Assembly (NCBI GenBank): GCA_047602125.1
Contig: JASGIB010000001.1
Coordinates: forward strand, 2,604,001-2,668,000
Origin: Pseudoluteimonas sp047602125
GTDB lineage: Bacteria; Pseudomonadota; Gammaproteobacteria; Xanthomonadales; Xanthomonadaceae
Length of the DNA: 64,000 nucleotides
Direction of reading: 5' to 3'
A model generated the notes under the pieces. That model was given only the letters and a program-made list of their open reading frames with translations. It was not told the DNA's origin and made no database searches. The position numbers and the translations under genes are program-made. Shown here in pieces: positions 24,952-33,674 of this stretch (position 1 is its first letter; every line of letters begins with the position of its first letter).

Positions 24952-25161
24952 TCAGCGTGATGCCCGGCGCTTGACCGGCGTGGGCGGCTTGCGCTGCTCG
25001 GGGCTGGAGCGGAACGGCGACGTCACGTTCGTGCGCATGGGCGTGTTGCCGAGGACTTCGATGCGCCCGCCCTGTTTGCGGAACGCGGCGATGTCGGCGG
25101 CGATGGACTGGTGGGTGGGGGTGTGGGCCTCGGCGTTGGAATGCGTGGGCTTGCGCGCCAT
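24952..25161 (-). CDS. small hypothetical protein
   Basis: This 69-residue basic, hydrophilic protein begins MARKPTHSNAEAHTPTHQSI, followed by ADIAAFRKQGGRIEVLGNTP and a Lys/Arg/Pro tail. The IAAFRKQGGRIEVLG stretch recurs in small conserved proteins of this bacterial group, but I cannot attach a function. It ends just before the shared terminator. The start at 25161 is the first Met of the conserved part; the frame is open further upstream without support. Confidence 0.65.
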   Translation of the reverse strand: MARKPTHSNAEAHTPTHQSIAADIAAFRKQGGRIEVLGNTPMRTNVTSPFRSSPEQRKPPTPVKRRASR

Positions 25162-25310
25162 GCTTGTCCTTCTTCGGTTGCAATAACGAACGCGTATTGT
25201 ACCGGAAACGTGCGTTTCATGCAAAAAAACGGCTGAAAACAGCCATTTCCTCGTCATACAGCGCATCCGTGCGCGTCCGCATGCCTGCTCCCGCCGCGTC
25301 GCTTGCCCGT

Positions 25311-25646
25311 TCAGTACATCTGCAGCGGGATATGGCGGGCGAGGCGATCGGCATGGTCCGCGCGCACTTCGCGGCAAGCAGGCCCGCCCATCGCGAACTT
25401 GCGGCAGATCGCGGGACGCTGCTCGTAGATGGAACAGCACATGCGCGCCGAATCGATGGCGACGCACCAGCCTTCCTCGTCGCGGGCCATGACCTCGACG
25501 CCATGCGAATTGCGCGTGGTGAAGCGCGCGGGAATGCGGTCCTCAGGCATCAGCACCACGGTCAGCCGGCAGCACACCGCGTCGCAGCGATCGCAGCGCG
25601 GCGAGTCTGCATCGGCGGAAGGCGTCGTGTCTCGGCGATCCGGCAT
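25311..25646 (-). CDS. YkgJ-family cysteine-cluster protein
   Basis: This 111-residue protein shows the Cys pattern of the YkgJ (CxxCxxxCC) metal-binding family: RCDRCDAVCCRLTV near the N-terminus, then WCVAIDSARMCCSIYEQRPAICRKF, which carries the remaining cluster ligands. Such proteins are predicted to bind a zinc or iron-sulfur cluster; the role is unknown. The start at 25646 gives the usual family N-terminus with the first cluster about 20 residues in. It is divergent from the M14 peptidase gene. Confidence 0.85.
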   Translation of the reverse strand: MPDRRDTTPSADADSPRCDRCDAVCCRLTVVLMPEDRIPARFTTRNSHGVEVMARDEEGWCVAIDSARMCCSIYEQRPAICRKFAMGGPACREVRADHADRLARHIPLQMY

Positions 25647-25809
25647 CGGTACTCCTGGGGTCGCCGCGACGACCGGGCATCGGGCATGGGCGGCGGCACA
25701 GGGGGAATCCTGCGCGTTGCAATCTTCCGTCGACGTGAAAGGCGGAATTCCCGATTCCACGCCCGATAGGGCGCATACTCGAATGCCCGCCACGAAGACC
25801 GCATCGCGC

Positions 25810-26733
25810 ATGGCCAGCATTCCCGCGTTCTATCCCGTCGGCACGCCCGGCAAGCCCTGGGGTGATGCCGAAAAGGCCGCATGGCGCGCGCGCCAGCGCA
25901 AGCAGCGCAGTTACGCGGACGACGTTGTTTCGAAGATCGATGCGCTGCGCAAGGATTTCGACGTCGAGCGTTACGGCGAACTCGATTACGCGCCGGATGG
26001 CGTGTTCGCGTTGTTCGCGCTACGCAGCAGGCATTGGGACGACGCGCTGCCGGTCGCGCTGGTCACCGGCGGCGTGCACGGCTACGAAACCAGCGGCGTG
26101 CACGGCGCGCTGCGTTTCCTGCAACGCGATGCGAACGGCTACGCCGGCAAGGCCAACCTGCTCGCGGTTCCGTGCGTCAGCCCGTGGGCGTACGAGCGCA
26201 TCCATCGCTGGAACCCGGATGCGCTCGATCCGAACCGCAATTTCCGTGCGGACAGCCCGGCCGGAGAATCGGCGGCGCTGTGGGACCTGGTGAAACCATT
26301 CCTCGGGCGCTTCCTCGTGCACATCGACCTGCACGAAACCACCGACAGCGACGAAAGCGAGTTCCGTCCGGCGCTGGCCGCGCGCGACGGCAAGCCCTTC
26401 GAGCCGGGCACGATCCCGGACGGTTTCTACCTGTGCGCCGACAGCGCGCGCGCCGAGCCTGCGTTCCAGCAGGCGATCAACGCCGCGGTCGCGAAGGTGA
26501 CGCATATCGCGCCGGCCGATCCGGACGGCACCATCATCGGTTCGCCGCTGGTCGCGCCTGGGGTGATCGAGTACGACTGCCGCGGGCTCGGGCTTTGCGC
26601 GGGAATGACCGATGCGCGCTACGTCACCACCACCGAGGTCTATCCGGACAGTCCGCGCGCCACGCCGGAAGAATGCAACGAAGCGCAGGCGGCTGCGGTG
26701 CGCGCGGGGCTGGAGTTCGCTCTGGCGAATTGA
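25810..26733 (+). CDS. M14-family metallocarboxypeptidase-like protein
   Basis: This 307-residue cytoplasmic protein shows the M14 zinc motif TGGVHGYETSG (HxxE), then DPNRNFR, HIDLHETTDSDE (third ligand His) and a C-terminal TTTEVYP with the catalytic Glu position. No signal peptide is present. The start is uncertain: an ATG nine codons upstream (25783) is in frame, but neither has a good ribosome-binding site. I prefer 25810 because MASIPAFYPVGTPG looks like a native N-terminus. Its stop abuts the stop of the convergent dioxygenase gene with no spacer. Confidence 0.82.
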   Translation: MASIPAFYPVGTPGKPWGDAEKAAWRARQRKQRSYADDVVSKIDALRKDFDVERYGELDYAPDGVFALFALRSRHWDDALPVALVTGGVHGYETSGVHGALRFLQRDANGYAGKANLLAVPCVSPWAYERIHRWNPDALDPNRNFRADSPAGESAALWDLVKPFLGRFLVHIDLHETTDSDESEFRPALAARDGKPFEPGTIPDGFYLCADSARAEPAFQQAINAAVAKVTHIAPADPDGTIIGSPLVAPGVIEYDCRGLGLCAGMTDARYVTTTEVYPDSPRATPEECNEAQAAAVRAGLEFALAN

Positions 26734-27714
26734 TCAGGAGCTGCTGGACGGTGGCGGCATATCCTGCGGCGGCGGTCCGAATCCGTCCGGCGGAGCTCCA
26801 AGTGGGCGCCCGTCCGGCCCGCCCGGCCCACCGGGCGGCATGATGCCCTTGGCCTCGCACACGTCCTGGTCGCCGGCGTTGCGCACGATCAGGGTTTTCG
26901 ACACGAACATCACCCCGTCGTCCATGCGTTGCACGTCGAACAGGTAAGGCGCCTTGTCGGTTTCCGCGCCGACCACGCCGTCGCGGTCGAGCGTGGTGTC
27001 GGGTTCGCCATAGGGTTTGTACAACGGGTGCGTGGTGAAGATTTCGTGGTTCAGCGCATCGGTATAGAGCAACTGCGTGGTGACGGCGCTGGCCGCGCGA
27101 TCGTCGCGGTCGTAGGCGCCGGTCATCACCCGCAGGTGCACATGCACCGCGCGGCCGCGGTACCAGCCCGGATAGCAGGTATCGAAATCGACGCGGCCGT
27201 CCGCATCGGTGCGCTGCCAGCCACGGAAGAATTGCTTGTCGAGGTCGGCCTGGTCGTTGTTGCACATCGCGGCGATCTGTCCGGAATAGCCGCCGGTGCG
27301 GTTGGTGTGCCAGATCTCGACGATCGCGTTCGGTACCGGCCTGCAGTCCTTGTCGACCACGCGCAGCGCCATGCGCATGGGCAGTCCTTCCCAGCCGTCG
27401 CTCACGTCGGAATGCTCCGGCGACGCGGCGTGGCAGGGACCGATCGTGGCCATGCACGTAAGCTTGCAGGCATCGCCCAGCGCGTCGCCGAACGGATTCG
27501 GGAAACGCGATGGATCGCCGATCTTCGCGGTGCCGCCGCTGGCCCAGCGCGATGCCGTCGCGCCGTCGTTCGCGGCATTCGTCGCGGTTGCGTTCGCGCC
27601 AGCGCTTTGACTACGGCAGGCGGCCAGGAATCCGAGTGCCGGAACGGTCACCAGCAATCCCCCGGCCGCCTTCAGCAGGCGACGGCGCTGGGTCGGGTCG
27701 ACGGGCGTGCGCAT
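26734..27714 (-). CDS. intradiol dioxygenase-like lipoprotein
   Basis: This 326-residue protein has an N-terminal RRRLLKAAGGLLVTVPALGFLAAC, which combines a twin-arginine-like motif and a lipobox, so it is probably an exported lipoprotein. The central domain is the intradiol ring-cleavage fold, with iron-ligand positions in EIWHTNRTGGYSG, DTCYPGWYRGRAVHVHLRV (Tyr and two His) and a beta-sandwich around it. Extracytoplasmic intradiol-dioxygenase-like proteins are known, but substrates are mostly undefined. The tail is Pro/Gly-rich (MPPGGPGGPDGRP). The start at 27714 is supported by GAGGAG upstream. Confidence 0.85.
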   Translation of the reverse strand: MRTPVDPTQRRRLLKAAGGLLVTVPALGFLAACRSQSAGANATATNAANDGATASRWASGGTAKIGDPSRFPNPFGDALGDACKLTCMATIGPCHAASPEHSDVSDGWEGLPMRMALRVVDKDCRPVPNAIVEIWHTNRTGGYSGQIAAMCNNDQADLDKQFFRGWQRTDADGRVDFDTCYPGWYRGRAVHVHLRVMTGAYDRDDRAASAVTTQLLYTDALNHEIFTTHPLYKPYGEPDTTLDRDGVVGAETDKAPYLFDVQRMDDGVMFVSKTLIVRNAGDQDVCEAKGIMPPGGPGGPDGRPLGAPPDGFGPPPQDMPPPSSSS

Positions 27715-27782
27715 CGGGGTGCTCCTCGCGTTTCCTTCCAACCGACTCTAGCCAATGCGCGCCGGCGATGCATCGACCGACG

Positions 27783-28010
27783 CTAGCCGGGCTTTTCCCC
27801 ACCGGCGCCATCGGGCGGCGTCCAGTGGAACACCTCGTCGATGCGCTTGCCGAACACGTGCGCGATGCGAAAGGCGACGTTGAGCGTGGGCGAATAGCGT
27901 TCCTGCTCGATCGCGGCGATGGTTTGCCGCGTCAGCCCGACCCGCTTCCCGAGTTCGGCCTGGGTCATGTCCTGCGCGAGGAAACGCAGAAGCCGGATCT
28001 CGTTGGCCAT
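27783..28010 (-). CDS. XRE-type small transcriptional regulator
   Basis: This 75-residue protein is essentially only a helix-turn-helix: MTQAELGKRVGLTRQTIAAIEQERYSPTLNVAFRIAHVFGKRIDEVF. It belongs to the short YozG-like XRE regulators usually encoded after a small membrane protein. Here the two genes are one base apart, in that order, and an AT-rich region with a 21-bp-spaced direct repeat precedes the operon, suggesting autoregulation. Confidence 0.9.
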   Translation of the reverse strand: MANEIRLLRFLAQDMTQAELGKRVGLTRQTIAAIEQERYSPTLNVAFRIAHVFGKRIDEVFHWTPPDGAGGEKPG

Positions 28011-28011
28011 G

Positions 28012-28437
28012 TCAGTGCGCCAGGCGCGGGTGGCGATAGCCGCGCACGGTGAGCGCCGCGCGCAGCGTTTCCGACAGCACGATGAACAGCAACGCGGTGT
28101 TCGCGACTTTCCAGCCGCTGTCGGTGAACGGCATGATCGCGCCGGCGAGGATGGTTCCGGCGAGCAGCAGCATGTAGGCGGCGCGCGTGGCGCGCGCGTC
28201 GATGGCATCGTCGCGTTCGTCCTTCTGCAGGCCTTCTTCGCGAGTGCGATGGCGGAACACCAGTTCCCCGGCGATGTAGCCGATCGCGTGCAGTCCGGCG
28301 ACCGCGGCCAGCAGCCCGAACTTCGCCAGGAACCCCGCTGGCCAGCCCGGCCAGCCGATCTGGATCGCGAAATAGACGAGATAGCCCGGGCACATGGTCC
28401 AGAGGGTCAGCCAGGCGCGCTTTTCGATGAGGGACAT
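28012..28437 (-). CDS. membrane protein, DUF2178-like, operon with XRE regulator
   Basis: This 141-residue membrane protein has four hydrophobic helices, with a charged loop KDERDDAIDARATRAAYM between helices 2 and 3. The 'KDERD' loop and four-helix layout are typical of small membrane partners of YozG-like regulators. Its physical role is unknown; it may modulate the regulator. It is first gene of the two-gene operon, directly downstream of an AT-rich promoter/operator region. Confidence 0.8.
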   Translation of the reverse strand: MSLIEKRAWLTLWTMCPGYLVYFAIQIGWPGWPAGFLAKFGLLAAVAGLHAIGYIAGELVFRHRTREEGLQKDERDDAIDARATRAAYMLLLAGTILAGAIMPFTDSGWKVANTALLFIVLSETLRAALTVRGYRHPRLAH

Positions 28438-28464
28438 CGCGATGTTTCCGGGTCATGGATGGTG

Positions 28465-28494
28465 AACATAATGGTAAGTATATTAAACATAGTG
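28465..28494 (-). promoter_or_regulatory. AT-rich promoter/operator of the XRE operon
   Basis: A direct repeat AACATARTG occurs twice with starts 21 bp apart (about two helical turns), embedded in the only strongly AT-rich stretch nearby. It lies 28 bases upstream of the membrane protein start. It fits side-by-side binding of the small XRE regulator. Confidence 0.5.
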
Positions 28495-28596
28495 TCAAGA
28501 GTTATTTTCACCGAAGCCGGGATCAAGCCGCGATCCCGCCAAATCCGGGTAGTCGGCGGGAAGCTAGACTCGGGCCACCGACCCGTGGAGACGGAC

Positions 28597-29076
28597 ATGC
28601 TGCGCACCAGCCTGCTGGCCCTGATCCTTGGAATCGCCTCCGCCGCGGCATGGGCCGGCGAAGTCCCGGCGAAAACGCCGATTCCGGCTTTCGATGCCGA
28701 ACTGGCGAAGAAAACCGGCGCCGACGACCACGGCATGCGCTCCTATGTGCTGGTCATCCTCAAGACCGGGCCGAAGCGCATGCCCGATGGCGCCGGACGC
28801 GACGCGATGTTCGCCGGGCATTTCGCCAACATGGAGCGCTTGGCGAAGGAAGGGAAGCTGGTGCTGGCCGGACCCTTCGCGAAGGATCCGGAGGGCTGGC
28901 GCGGACTGTTCGTGTTCGCGGTGAAGGACATCGACGAAGCGAAGGCGCTGACCGCGACCGATCCGGTCATCGCCAACGGCGAAATGGTCGCCGAATACCA
29001 CGCCTGGTACGGCAGCGCCGCGACCATGCTGATCCCGGAACTGCACGAGAAACTGCAAGCGCCCGCGAAGGAATGA
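28597..29076 (+). CDS. exported YciI-like protein
   Basis: This 159-residue protein has a signal peptide (MLRTSLLALILGIASAAAWA) followed by a YciI-like ferredoxin-fold domain: YVLVILKTGPKRM, then HFANMERLAKEGKLVLAGPF, GWRGLFVFAVKDIDEAKALTATDPVIANG. YciI-like proteins are small dimeric domains with a conserved His/Asp pair and unclear enzymatic role; an exported version is less common. It ends just before the DUF1579-like pseudogene on the other strand. Confidence 0.85.
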   Translation: MLRTSLLALILGIASAAAWAGEVPAKTPIPAFDAELAKKTGADDHGMRSYVLVILKTGPKRMPDGAGRDAMFAGHFANMERLAKEGKLVLAGPFAKDPEGWRGLFVFAVKDIDEAKALTATDPVIANGEMVAEYHAWYGSAATMLIPELHEKLQAPAKE

Positions 29077-29100
29077 TCGCGGGCGCGCAACGCGAGGCGA

Positions 29101-29560
29101 TCACCGCCGGGTATAGGCGATCTTCCATCATCATCGCTTCCTTGCCGTCCGGGCCCAGGGCGAACATTTCGAACACCTCGACGTCCGGGCTGGTCCCGCG
29201 CGTGGTCATGCGCGCGTCGACCTTGCCCTTGGTCACCGGATCTTTCCAGCTGTCGGCGAACGTGCAATTGCCGGCTGCATCGCAATCGCCCTCGCTGACC
29301 ATGAGCTTCCTGCCCATGCTGTCGTTCCAGGTCGACCAGTACTTGCCGCCGACGTTGTCGTAGCCGTTCGTGCCACGACCGGAGTAGGGCTGGCCCATCA
29401 TCGAGCCCTGCACGTCCTCGACCACCACCCGGCCGCCGGGGATCATGCTGCGCGTGGCCGTGCCCTTTTCCTCCATCGGCGGGGCGCCGGGCGCAGTCCA
29501 GCTGCGGATGGCGAGGTCGTAATCGCCCGCGGCGGACGCACGCTGCGCTGCGCAATGACC
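29101..29560 (-). pseudogene. DUF1579-like gene remnant
   Basis: The minus strand encodes a recognisable DUF1579-type domain: SAAGDYDLAIRSW, then GRVVVEDVQGSMMGQPYSGRG, GGKYWSTWNDSM and FEMFALGPDGKEAMMME. It has two lesions. There is no start codon or signal peptide: an in-frame TAA (29561-29563 on this strand) lies directly before it, and the only in-frame ATG is internal at 29476. At the 3' end an extra T at 29123-29124 shifts the frame; without it the protein would end EIAYTRR at a stop at 29101. Read as is, the frame runs on into the neighbouring gene. It is probably a decayed gene, though the 3' lesion alone could be a sequence error. Confidence 0.7.
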
Positions 29561-29714
29561 TTACGCCTTGCGTTGGGGTCGTCTTCGCGCCGCGTCGCTG
29601 GGGCGTCGGAGCCGGATCCCCGCATCATTGGTTCCGGCCCGGGTGCGCAGTGCGTTACCTTTGCCACGCCGCCATGGGGGAAGGCAGCGGGGTCGCAGGA
29701 TGGGACGGGGGAGA

Positions 29715-32204
29715 ATGTCGATCAACCGAGTCGCCCTTGCGGCGTTGCTGGCGTGCCTGGCATGCATGGCTTCCGCCGTCGCGAGGGTGCACGAGGTCGA
29801 GGAGGGGGAAACGCCGCAACTCGAGGCGGGCGAAGGGCTGCTGTTGCTGGAAGTGGACACCGACCTTCCACTGACGGGCATCGATGTATCCGCGCGAGGC
29901 GAGTCGCGAAAGAGCGCTGGTTTCGGGAAAGTCCCGGTCGGGCAGGCGGTCAAGCTGTTCGTCGTGCGTGCCGGGCGTTATCGCTGGACGCGCATCGATA
30001 CCTCGCTGTACACGCGAATGTCGCTTGCCGGCGACGAGGAATACGAATTCGATGTCGTTGCGGGGCGCATCAATTATCCGGGCGACCTGCTTTACCGCTG
30101 GACCGGGTACCTCACGGCGGAAATCGAGCGGCGCAACCGCGGGCTGCGCGTGATCGATTGGCTGCAGGCGAAGCATCCCGGCGTGTTCCAGCGCTATCCG
30201 TTCGAATTCGCCGGGCATTACCCGGATCCGTTCCCGGCCTTCTATGCCACCGAACTGGCGGGCATGGGAAGCGCGGTTCCCGCGACGGAACCGGTTGGGG
30301 CGGTTCCCCCGGCGCCGGTGCGAATGCCGGTGCCGCCCGCGGATTTCTGGCGCGAGGACCGCGTTTCGGACGCGACGCTGAATCCTGCCGGCGACCTGCT
30401 GGCCGAAGCGATCCGGCTGGACGACGAGCATTGGGTGATCGACCTGGTCGACGTGCGCGATGAATCGGCGTTGCGCCTGAGCGAAAGCCCTGCGCCCGTG
30501 CGCGACCTGACCTGGGCGGATGATCGAACGCTGGTTGCCGGCATTTCGAAAACCCCTGGCGCGGAGTTGGTGACCGCGTTCCACGTCAAGGACAAGCCGG
30601 ATGGAGGGCGCAAATTCGACGCCATCCGCATCGATCCGCCCGGGAACGTGGTGTCCGCCATCGTCGACAGCCCGGGCGAGATCCTGTACGACGAAGGAGG
30701 TGGGATCTATCGCCGCGACGTCCGCACGCGCAGTGGCATCAACAATTACTCGCTCGGCGACTTGATGAATGCCGCCCCGGCAGGCGGACGGCAATGGTGG
30801 CCGGACGGGCACGGGCGGCTGCGCCTTGCCCTCGCGAAACGCGGCGAGGGACTCGGCCTGTGGTACGACGACGGCAAGCAACCCGGATTCGTGTCGGACG
30901 TCGATCGCACCCACACGCTGTTCCCAGTCGGCCTGTCCTACGACGGCGACATGGTGTATGCGACCACCGAGGACGATCGCGCCCAGCGGGACCTCGTCGT
31001 TTTCGATCCCGTGCGCAAGCAGATCGTCAGGACGCTTTTCAGCAAGCCCGGCATCGACGTCGAGGGTGCGTTCTTCGACGCGCGCATGCAGCCGATCGGC
31101 GTCATGTACTACGAGAAGGGACGCCCGATCCGGGAATATTTCGACGAAGGCGACAAGGCGCTCACCGCGCTGCTCGGACGGACGTTCCCCGGCCGCAACG
31201 TGAACATGGTTTCGCGCAGCAGCGACGGCAAGCAGGTGCTGCTGCAGGTGGAAGCCAGCGACCAGCCGCCGTCGCTGTACTTGCTGGACGTGGCCGCCCG
31301 CCGCGCATCGCTGCTCGAAAGCGAACGGCCCTGGCTGGACGCGGTCCGGCTCGCGCCGACGCAGGTGGTCACGGCGAACGCCAGGGACGGATTGCGCGTA
31401 GAGGCTTACCTGACCTTGCCGGACGGCCAAGGGAAGCGGCCCATGGTCGTGTTGCCCCATGGTGGTCCGGTCGGAATCGGCGATCGGCTGCTGTTCGATC
31501 CGGAAAGCCAATTCTTCGCATCCCTGGGTTATGCGGTCCTGCGGGTGAACTTCCGCGGATCCGAAGGTTTCGGCAAGCAATTCCGGGAAGCCGGATACAA
31601 GCAGCAGGGCGCGGCCATCGAAGACGACATTGATGCCGCGATCGCCGCCGCCATCGCCGGGTATCCGGTCGATCCCGACAGGATGTGCATCGTCGGCAGC
31701 AGTTACGGCGGATATTCGGCGCTCGTATCCGTCCTGCGCTGGCCCGACCGGTTCCGATGCGCCGTGTCGGTTTCGGGCGTGAGCGACCGATTGCTCGCCT
31801 TCACCGCCAACGACAGCACGCAGACGGCGGCATCGCGCGACGAGAACGAACGCATTTTCGGGAACCCGCTCGCCGAGAAGGACGAAATGGTCTCGAAATC
31901 ACCGCTCTACCGCTATCGCGAGTTCCGGGCGCCGGTCATGCTGGTACACGGGCGCGAGGACAGGCGCGTGGATTACGAGCACACGCGCCGGTTCCTGCGC
32001 ATGCTGCAGATGGCCGGGCAACAACCCGTTGCGCTCGTGTTCGACAGGGAAGGCCACGGCTGGGACGAACTCGCCGACACCGTGGCCGCCTATACCGGCA
32101 TCGCGGGCTTCCTCGAGCGCCATCTCGACGCACCCGGGGCGGCTTCGCCTCGCGACGTCACCGATTCGCTTCCAGCGCCGCCACCGCGTCCAGCATCGCC
32201 TTGA
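29715..32204 (+). CDS. exported S9-family prolyl oligopeptidase-like peptidase
   Basis: This 829-residue serine peptidase has a signal peptide (MSINRVALAALLACLACMASA). An N-terminal beta-rich region of about 550 residues, consistent with a propeller, precedes a C-terminal alpha/beta-hydrolase domain: VVLPHGGP, LRVNFRGSEGFG, nucleophile GSSYGGYSAL, the Asp in HGREDRRVDYEH, and the His in EGHGWDE. That is the S9C/acylaminoacyl-peptidase type. The ATG at 29715 is preceded by GGGGGAGA. The stop lies inside the 3' end of the convergent peroxiredoxin gene (47 bp overlap). Confidence 0.9.
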   Translation: MSINRVALAALLACLACMASAVARVHEVEEGETPQLEAGEGLLLLEVDTDLPLTGIDVSARGESRKSAGFGKVPVGQAVKLFVVRAGRYRWTRIDTSLYTRMSLAGDEEYEFDVVAGRINYPGDLLYRWTGYLTAEIERRNRGLRVIDWLQAKHPGVFQRYPFEFAGHYPDPFPAFYATELAGMGSAVPATEPVGAVPPAPVRMPVPPADFWREDRVSDATLNPAGDLLAEAIRLDDEHWVIDLVDVRDESALRLSESPAPVRDLTWADDRTLVAGISKTPGAELVTAFHVKDKPDGGRKFDAIRIDPPGNVVSAIVDSPGEILYDEGGGIYRRDVRTRSGINNYSLGDLMNAAPAGGRQWWPDGHGRLRLALAKRGEGLGLWYDDGKQPGFVSDVDRTHTLFPVGLSYDGDMVYATTEDDRAQRDLVVFDPVRKQIVRTLFSKPGIDVEGAFFDARMQPIGVMYYEKGRPIREYFDEGDKALTALLGRTFPGRNVNMVSRSSDGKQVLLQVEASDQPPSLYLLDVAARRASLLESERPWLDAVRLAPTQVVTANARDGLRVEAYLTLPDGQGKRPMVVLPHGGPVGIGDRLLFDPESQFFASLGYAVLRVNFRGSEGFGKQFREAGYKQQGAAIEDDIDAAIAAAIAGYPVDPDRMCIVGSSYGGYSALVSVLRWPDRFRCAVSVSGVSDRLLAFTANDSTQTAASRDENERIFGNPLAEKDEMVSKSPLYRYREFRAPVMLVHGREDRRVDYEHTRRFLRMLQMAGQQPVALVFDREGHGWDELADTVAAYTGIAGFLERHLDAPGAASPRDVTDSLPAPPPRPASP

Positions 32205-32700
32205 CGTGCAGGTTCGGGTTCAGGTCGGAATGCACCGCGGCGATGGTGCCGTCCGGCGCGATGACGTAGGACGTGCGGTTCGACCATTCCGGCTTCTTGT
32301 CGAGCACCGCGTCGTATTGCACGGCGATCTTCGCGCCCGTGTCCGCGGCGACCGGGAACTTGCCGCCGCAGTGTTCGGTTTCGGTGGAGAAGGCGGCGAG
32401 CTGGTCGGTATTGCCCGCGGTCACGCCGATCACGGTCGCGTGCCCGGCCTTGAACTTGTCGATGGCGTCGGAGAACAGGTGCGCCTCGAGGTTGCAGCCG
32501 GGCGTGTGCGCGGCGGGGAAGAAATAGACGACCACCGGGCCCTTCTTCAGCGCATCGGCCAGCTTGAAGGTGAACGGCTTGCCGGCGAGGTAGGCCGGTG
32601 CGGTGAAATCGGGCGCCTTGGCGCCGACTTCGAGCGCGGCGAGCGCCGGCATGGCGAACGCTGCGATGCAACTGGCGGCGATCAGGGGGAAACGGCGCAT
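32158..32700 (-). CDS. exported Bcp/PrxQ-like peroxiredoxin
   Basis: This 180-residue thiol peroxidase-like protein has a signal peptide (MRRFPLIAASCIAAFAMPALA). The AhpC-TSA domain includes KAPDFTAPAYLAGKPFTF and the peroxidatic Cys in YFFPAAHTPGCNLEAHLF. The PrxQ resolving Cys five residues later is replaced by His, but another Cys is in TEHCGGKFP. The C-terminus carries TSYVIAPDGTIAAVHSD. It acts in the periplasm. The 3' end overlaps the convergent S9 peptidase gene. Confidence 0.86.
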   Translation of the reverse strand: MRRFPLIAASCIAAFAMPALAALEVGAKAPDFTAPAYLAGKPFTFKLADALKKGPVVVYFFPAAHTPGCNLEAHLFSDAIDKFKAGHATVIGVTAGNTDQLAAFSTETEHCGGKFPVAADTGAKIAVQYDAVLDKKPEWSNRTSYVIAPDGTIAAVHSDLNPNLHVKAMLDAVAALEANR

Positions 32701-32891
32701 GGTCGGCTCCATGGGTGGGGAGCCGAGGTTATACACCCGTGCCGCATGCATCGCGCCGTCGGGCACGCGTTCCGCGGCGAGTCGGCTTGCTGGATCGCGA
32801 ATGAATGCAGCCGCCCGCATTGCGCATCCGGGTCAACCCCGCGGTCGCGCGCATCGTTGCCCATGCCGTGCAATCACGCACGGAGGGCAGG

Positions 32892-33323
32892 ATGGACACC
32901 AGATCGATTGGAATGATCGCCGCCACGCTGCTGGCGCTGACCACGGCCGGCGCAGCGGGCGCGCGAAACTGGCACCACGACCACGACAACAACCCTCCGG
33001 GTCCGGCCGGCGGCCCGGGCACGAACTGGGAAAACCCGCCGGGTTGGAAGGGCGGGCCGGGCGCTTCGCCGGATCGGCGCTGGTGGGTGCAACGGGACCA
33101 TCGCTACGAATTCCGCCTGGTGAAGGGCGGCTACTACTTCAATCCCGTCTACGGTTACTGGCATCCCACGTACGGGTTCTGGAACCAGTCCGCGCGCTGC
33201 TGGATCGACCGCGACGGCAATCCACCGGGAAGGATCGGCGGCAAGGGCACCAATTGGGAGAATCCGCCGGGCTGGAAGGGCGGGCCGGGTGCATCGCCGG
33301 ATCGTTACGGCCGCTGCTGCTGA
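32892..33323 (+). CDS. exported Gly/Trp-rich repeat protein
   Basis: This 143-residue protein has a signal peptide (MDTRSIGMIAATLLALTTAGAAGA). A nearly identical 22-residue block, GTNWENPPGWKGGPGASPDR with its flanks, appears twice, around an aromatic central part (YEFRLVKGGYYFNPVYGYWHPTYGFWN). The two blocks are also direct repeats in DNA. No family is recognised; the repeat and aromatic core suggest a small surface or periplasmic structural or binding protein. The start at 32892 opens the signal peptide and has GGAGG close by. Confidence 0.72.
   Translation: MDTRSIGMIAATLLALTTAGAAGARNWHHDHDNNPPGPAGGPGTNWENPPGWKGGPGASPDRRWWVQRDHRYEFRLVKGGYYFNPVYGYWHPTYGFWNQSARCWIDRDGNPPGRIGGKGTNWENPPGWKGGPGASPDRYGRCC
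33009..33304 (+). repeat. pair of 68-bp imperfect direct repeats within an exported protein gene
   Basis: Copies at 33009-33076 and 33237-33304 encode the two GTNWENPPGWKGGPGASPDR blocks. Most differences are at third codon positions, so the amino-acid repeat is being kept by selection. Confidence 0.8.
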
Positions 33324-33407
33324 ACGGAGGCGCGGCGCATCGCGCGGGTTGCGGTGCGCCGCCCGTGGCGCGGGGCTAAGCTGTCGCCCTTCGATGGAGG
33401 AAGGGCG

Positions 33408-33674
33408 ATGGCCACCGGTTGGGCCGGCGACGGCGCGGTGCAGGACCAGATCGACGCGACCGTGAAGGACGCGATCAAGCGCGCGCGCAGCCGCTTGCCG
33501 CAGGGTCCCGGTCTGGAACGCTGCGAGGAATGCGATGCACCCATCCCCGAGGCGCGGCGCAAGGCCGTGCCCGGCGTGCGCCTGTGCATCGAATGCCAGC
33601 AGGCGCGGGACGAGGCGGAAGCGGATTCCGGCGGTTACAACCGCCGCGGCAGCAAGGACAGCCAGCTGCGCTGA
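33408..33674 (+). CDS. DksA/TraR-type zinc-finger protein
   Basis: This 88-residue protein has the four-Cys zinc finger CEECDAPIPEARRKAVPGVRLCIECQ and a coiled Gln/Lys-rich N-terminus (AVQDQIDATVKDAIKRARSRL). It matches the short YbiI-like branch of the DksA/TraR family, shorter than DksA itself (about 150), so a full secondary-channel regulator role is uncertain. The ATG is preceded by GGAGGAAGGG. Its TGA overlaps the ATG of the next gene. Confidence 0.88.
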   Translation: MATGWAGDGAVQDQIDATVKDAIKRARSRLPQGPGLERCEECDAPIPEARRKAVPGVRLCIECQQARDEAEADSGGYNRRGSKDSQLR

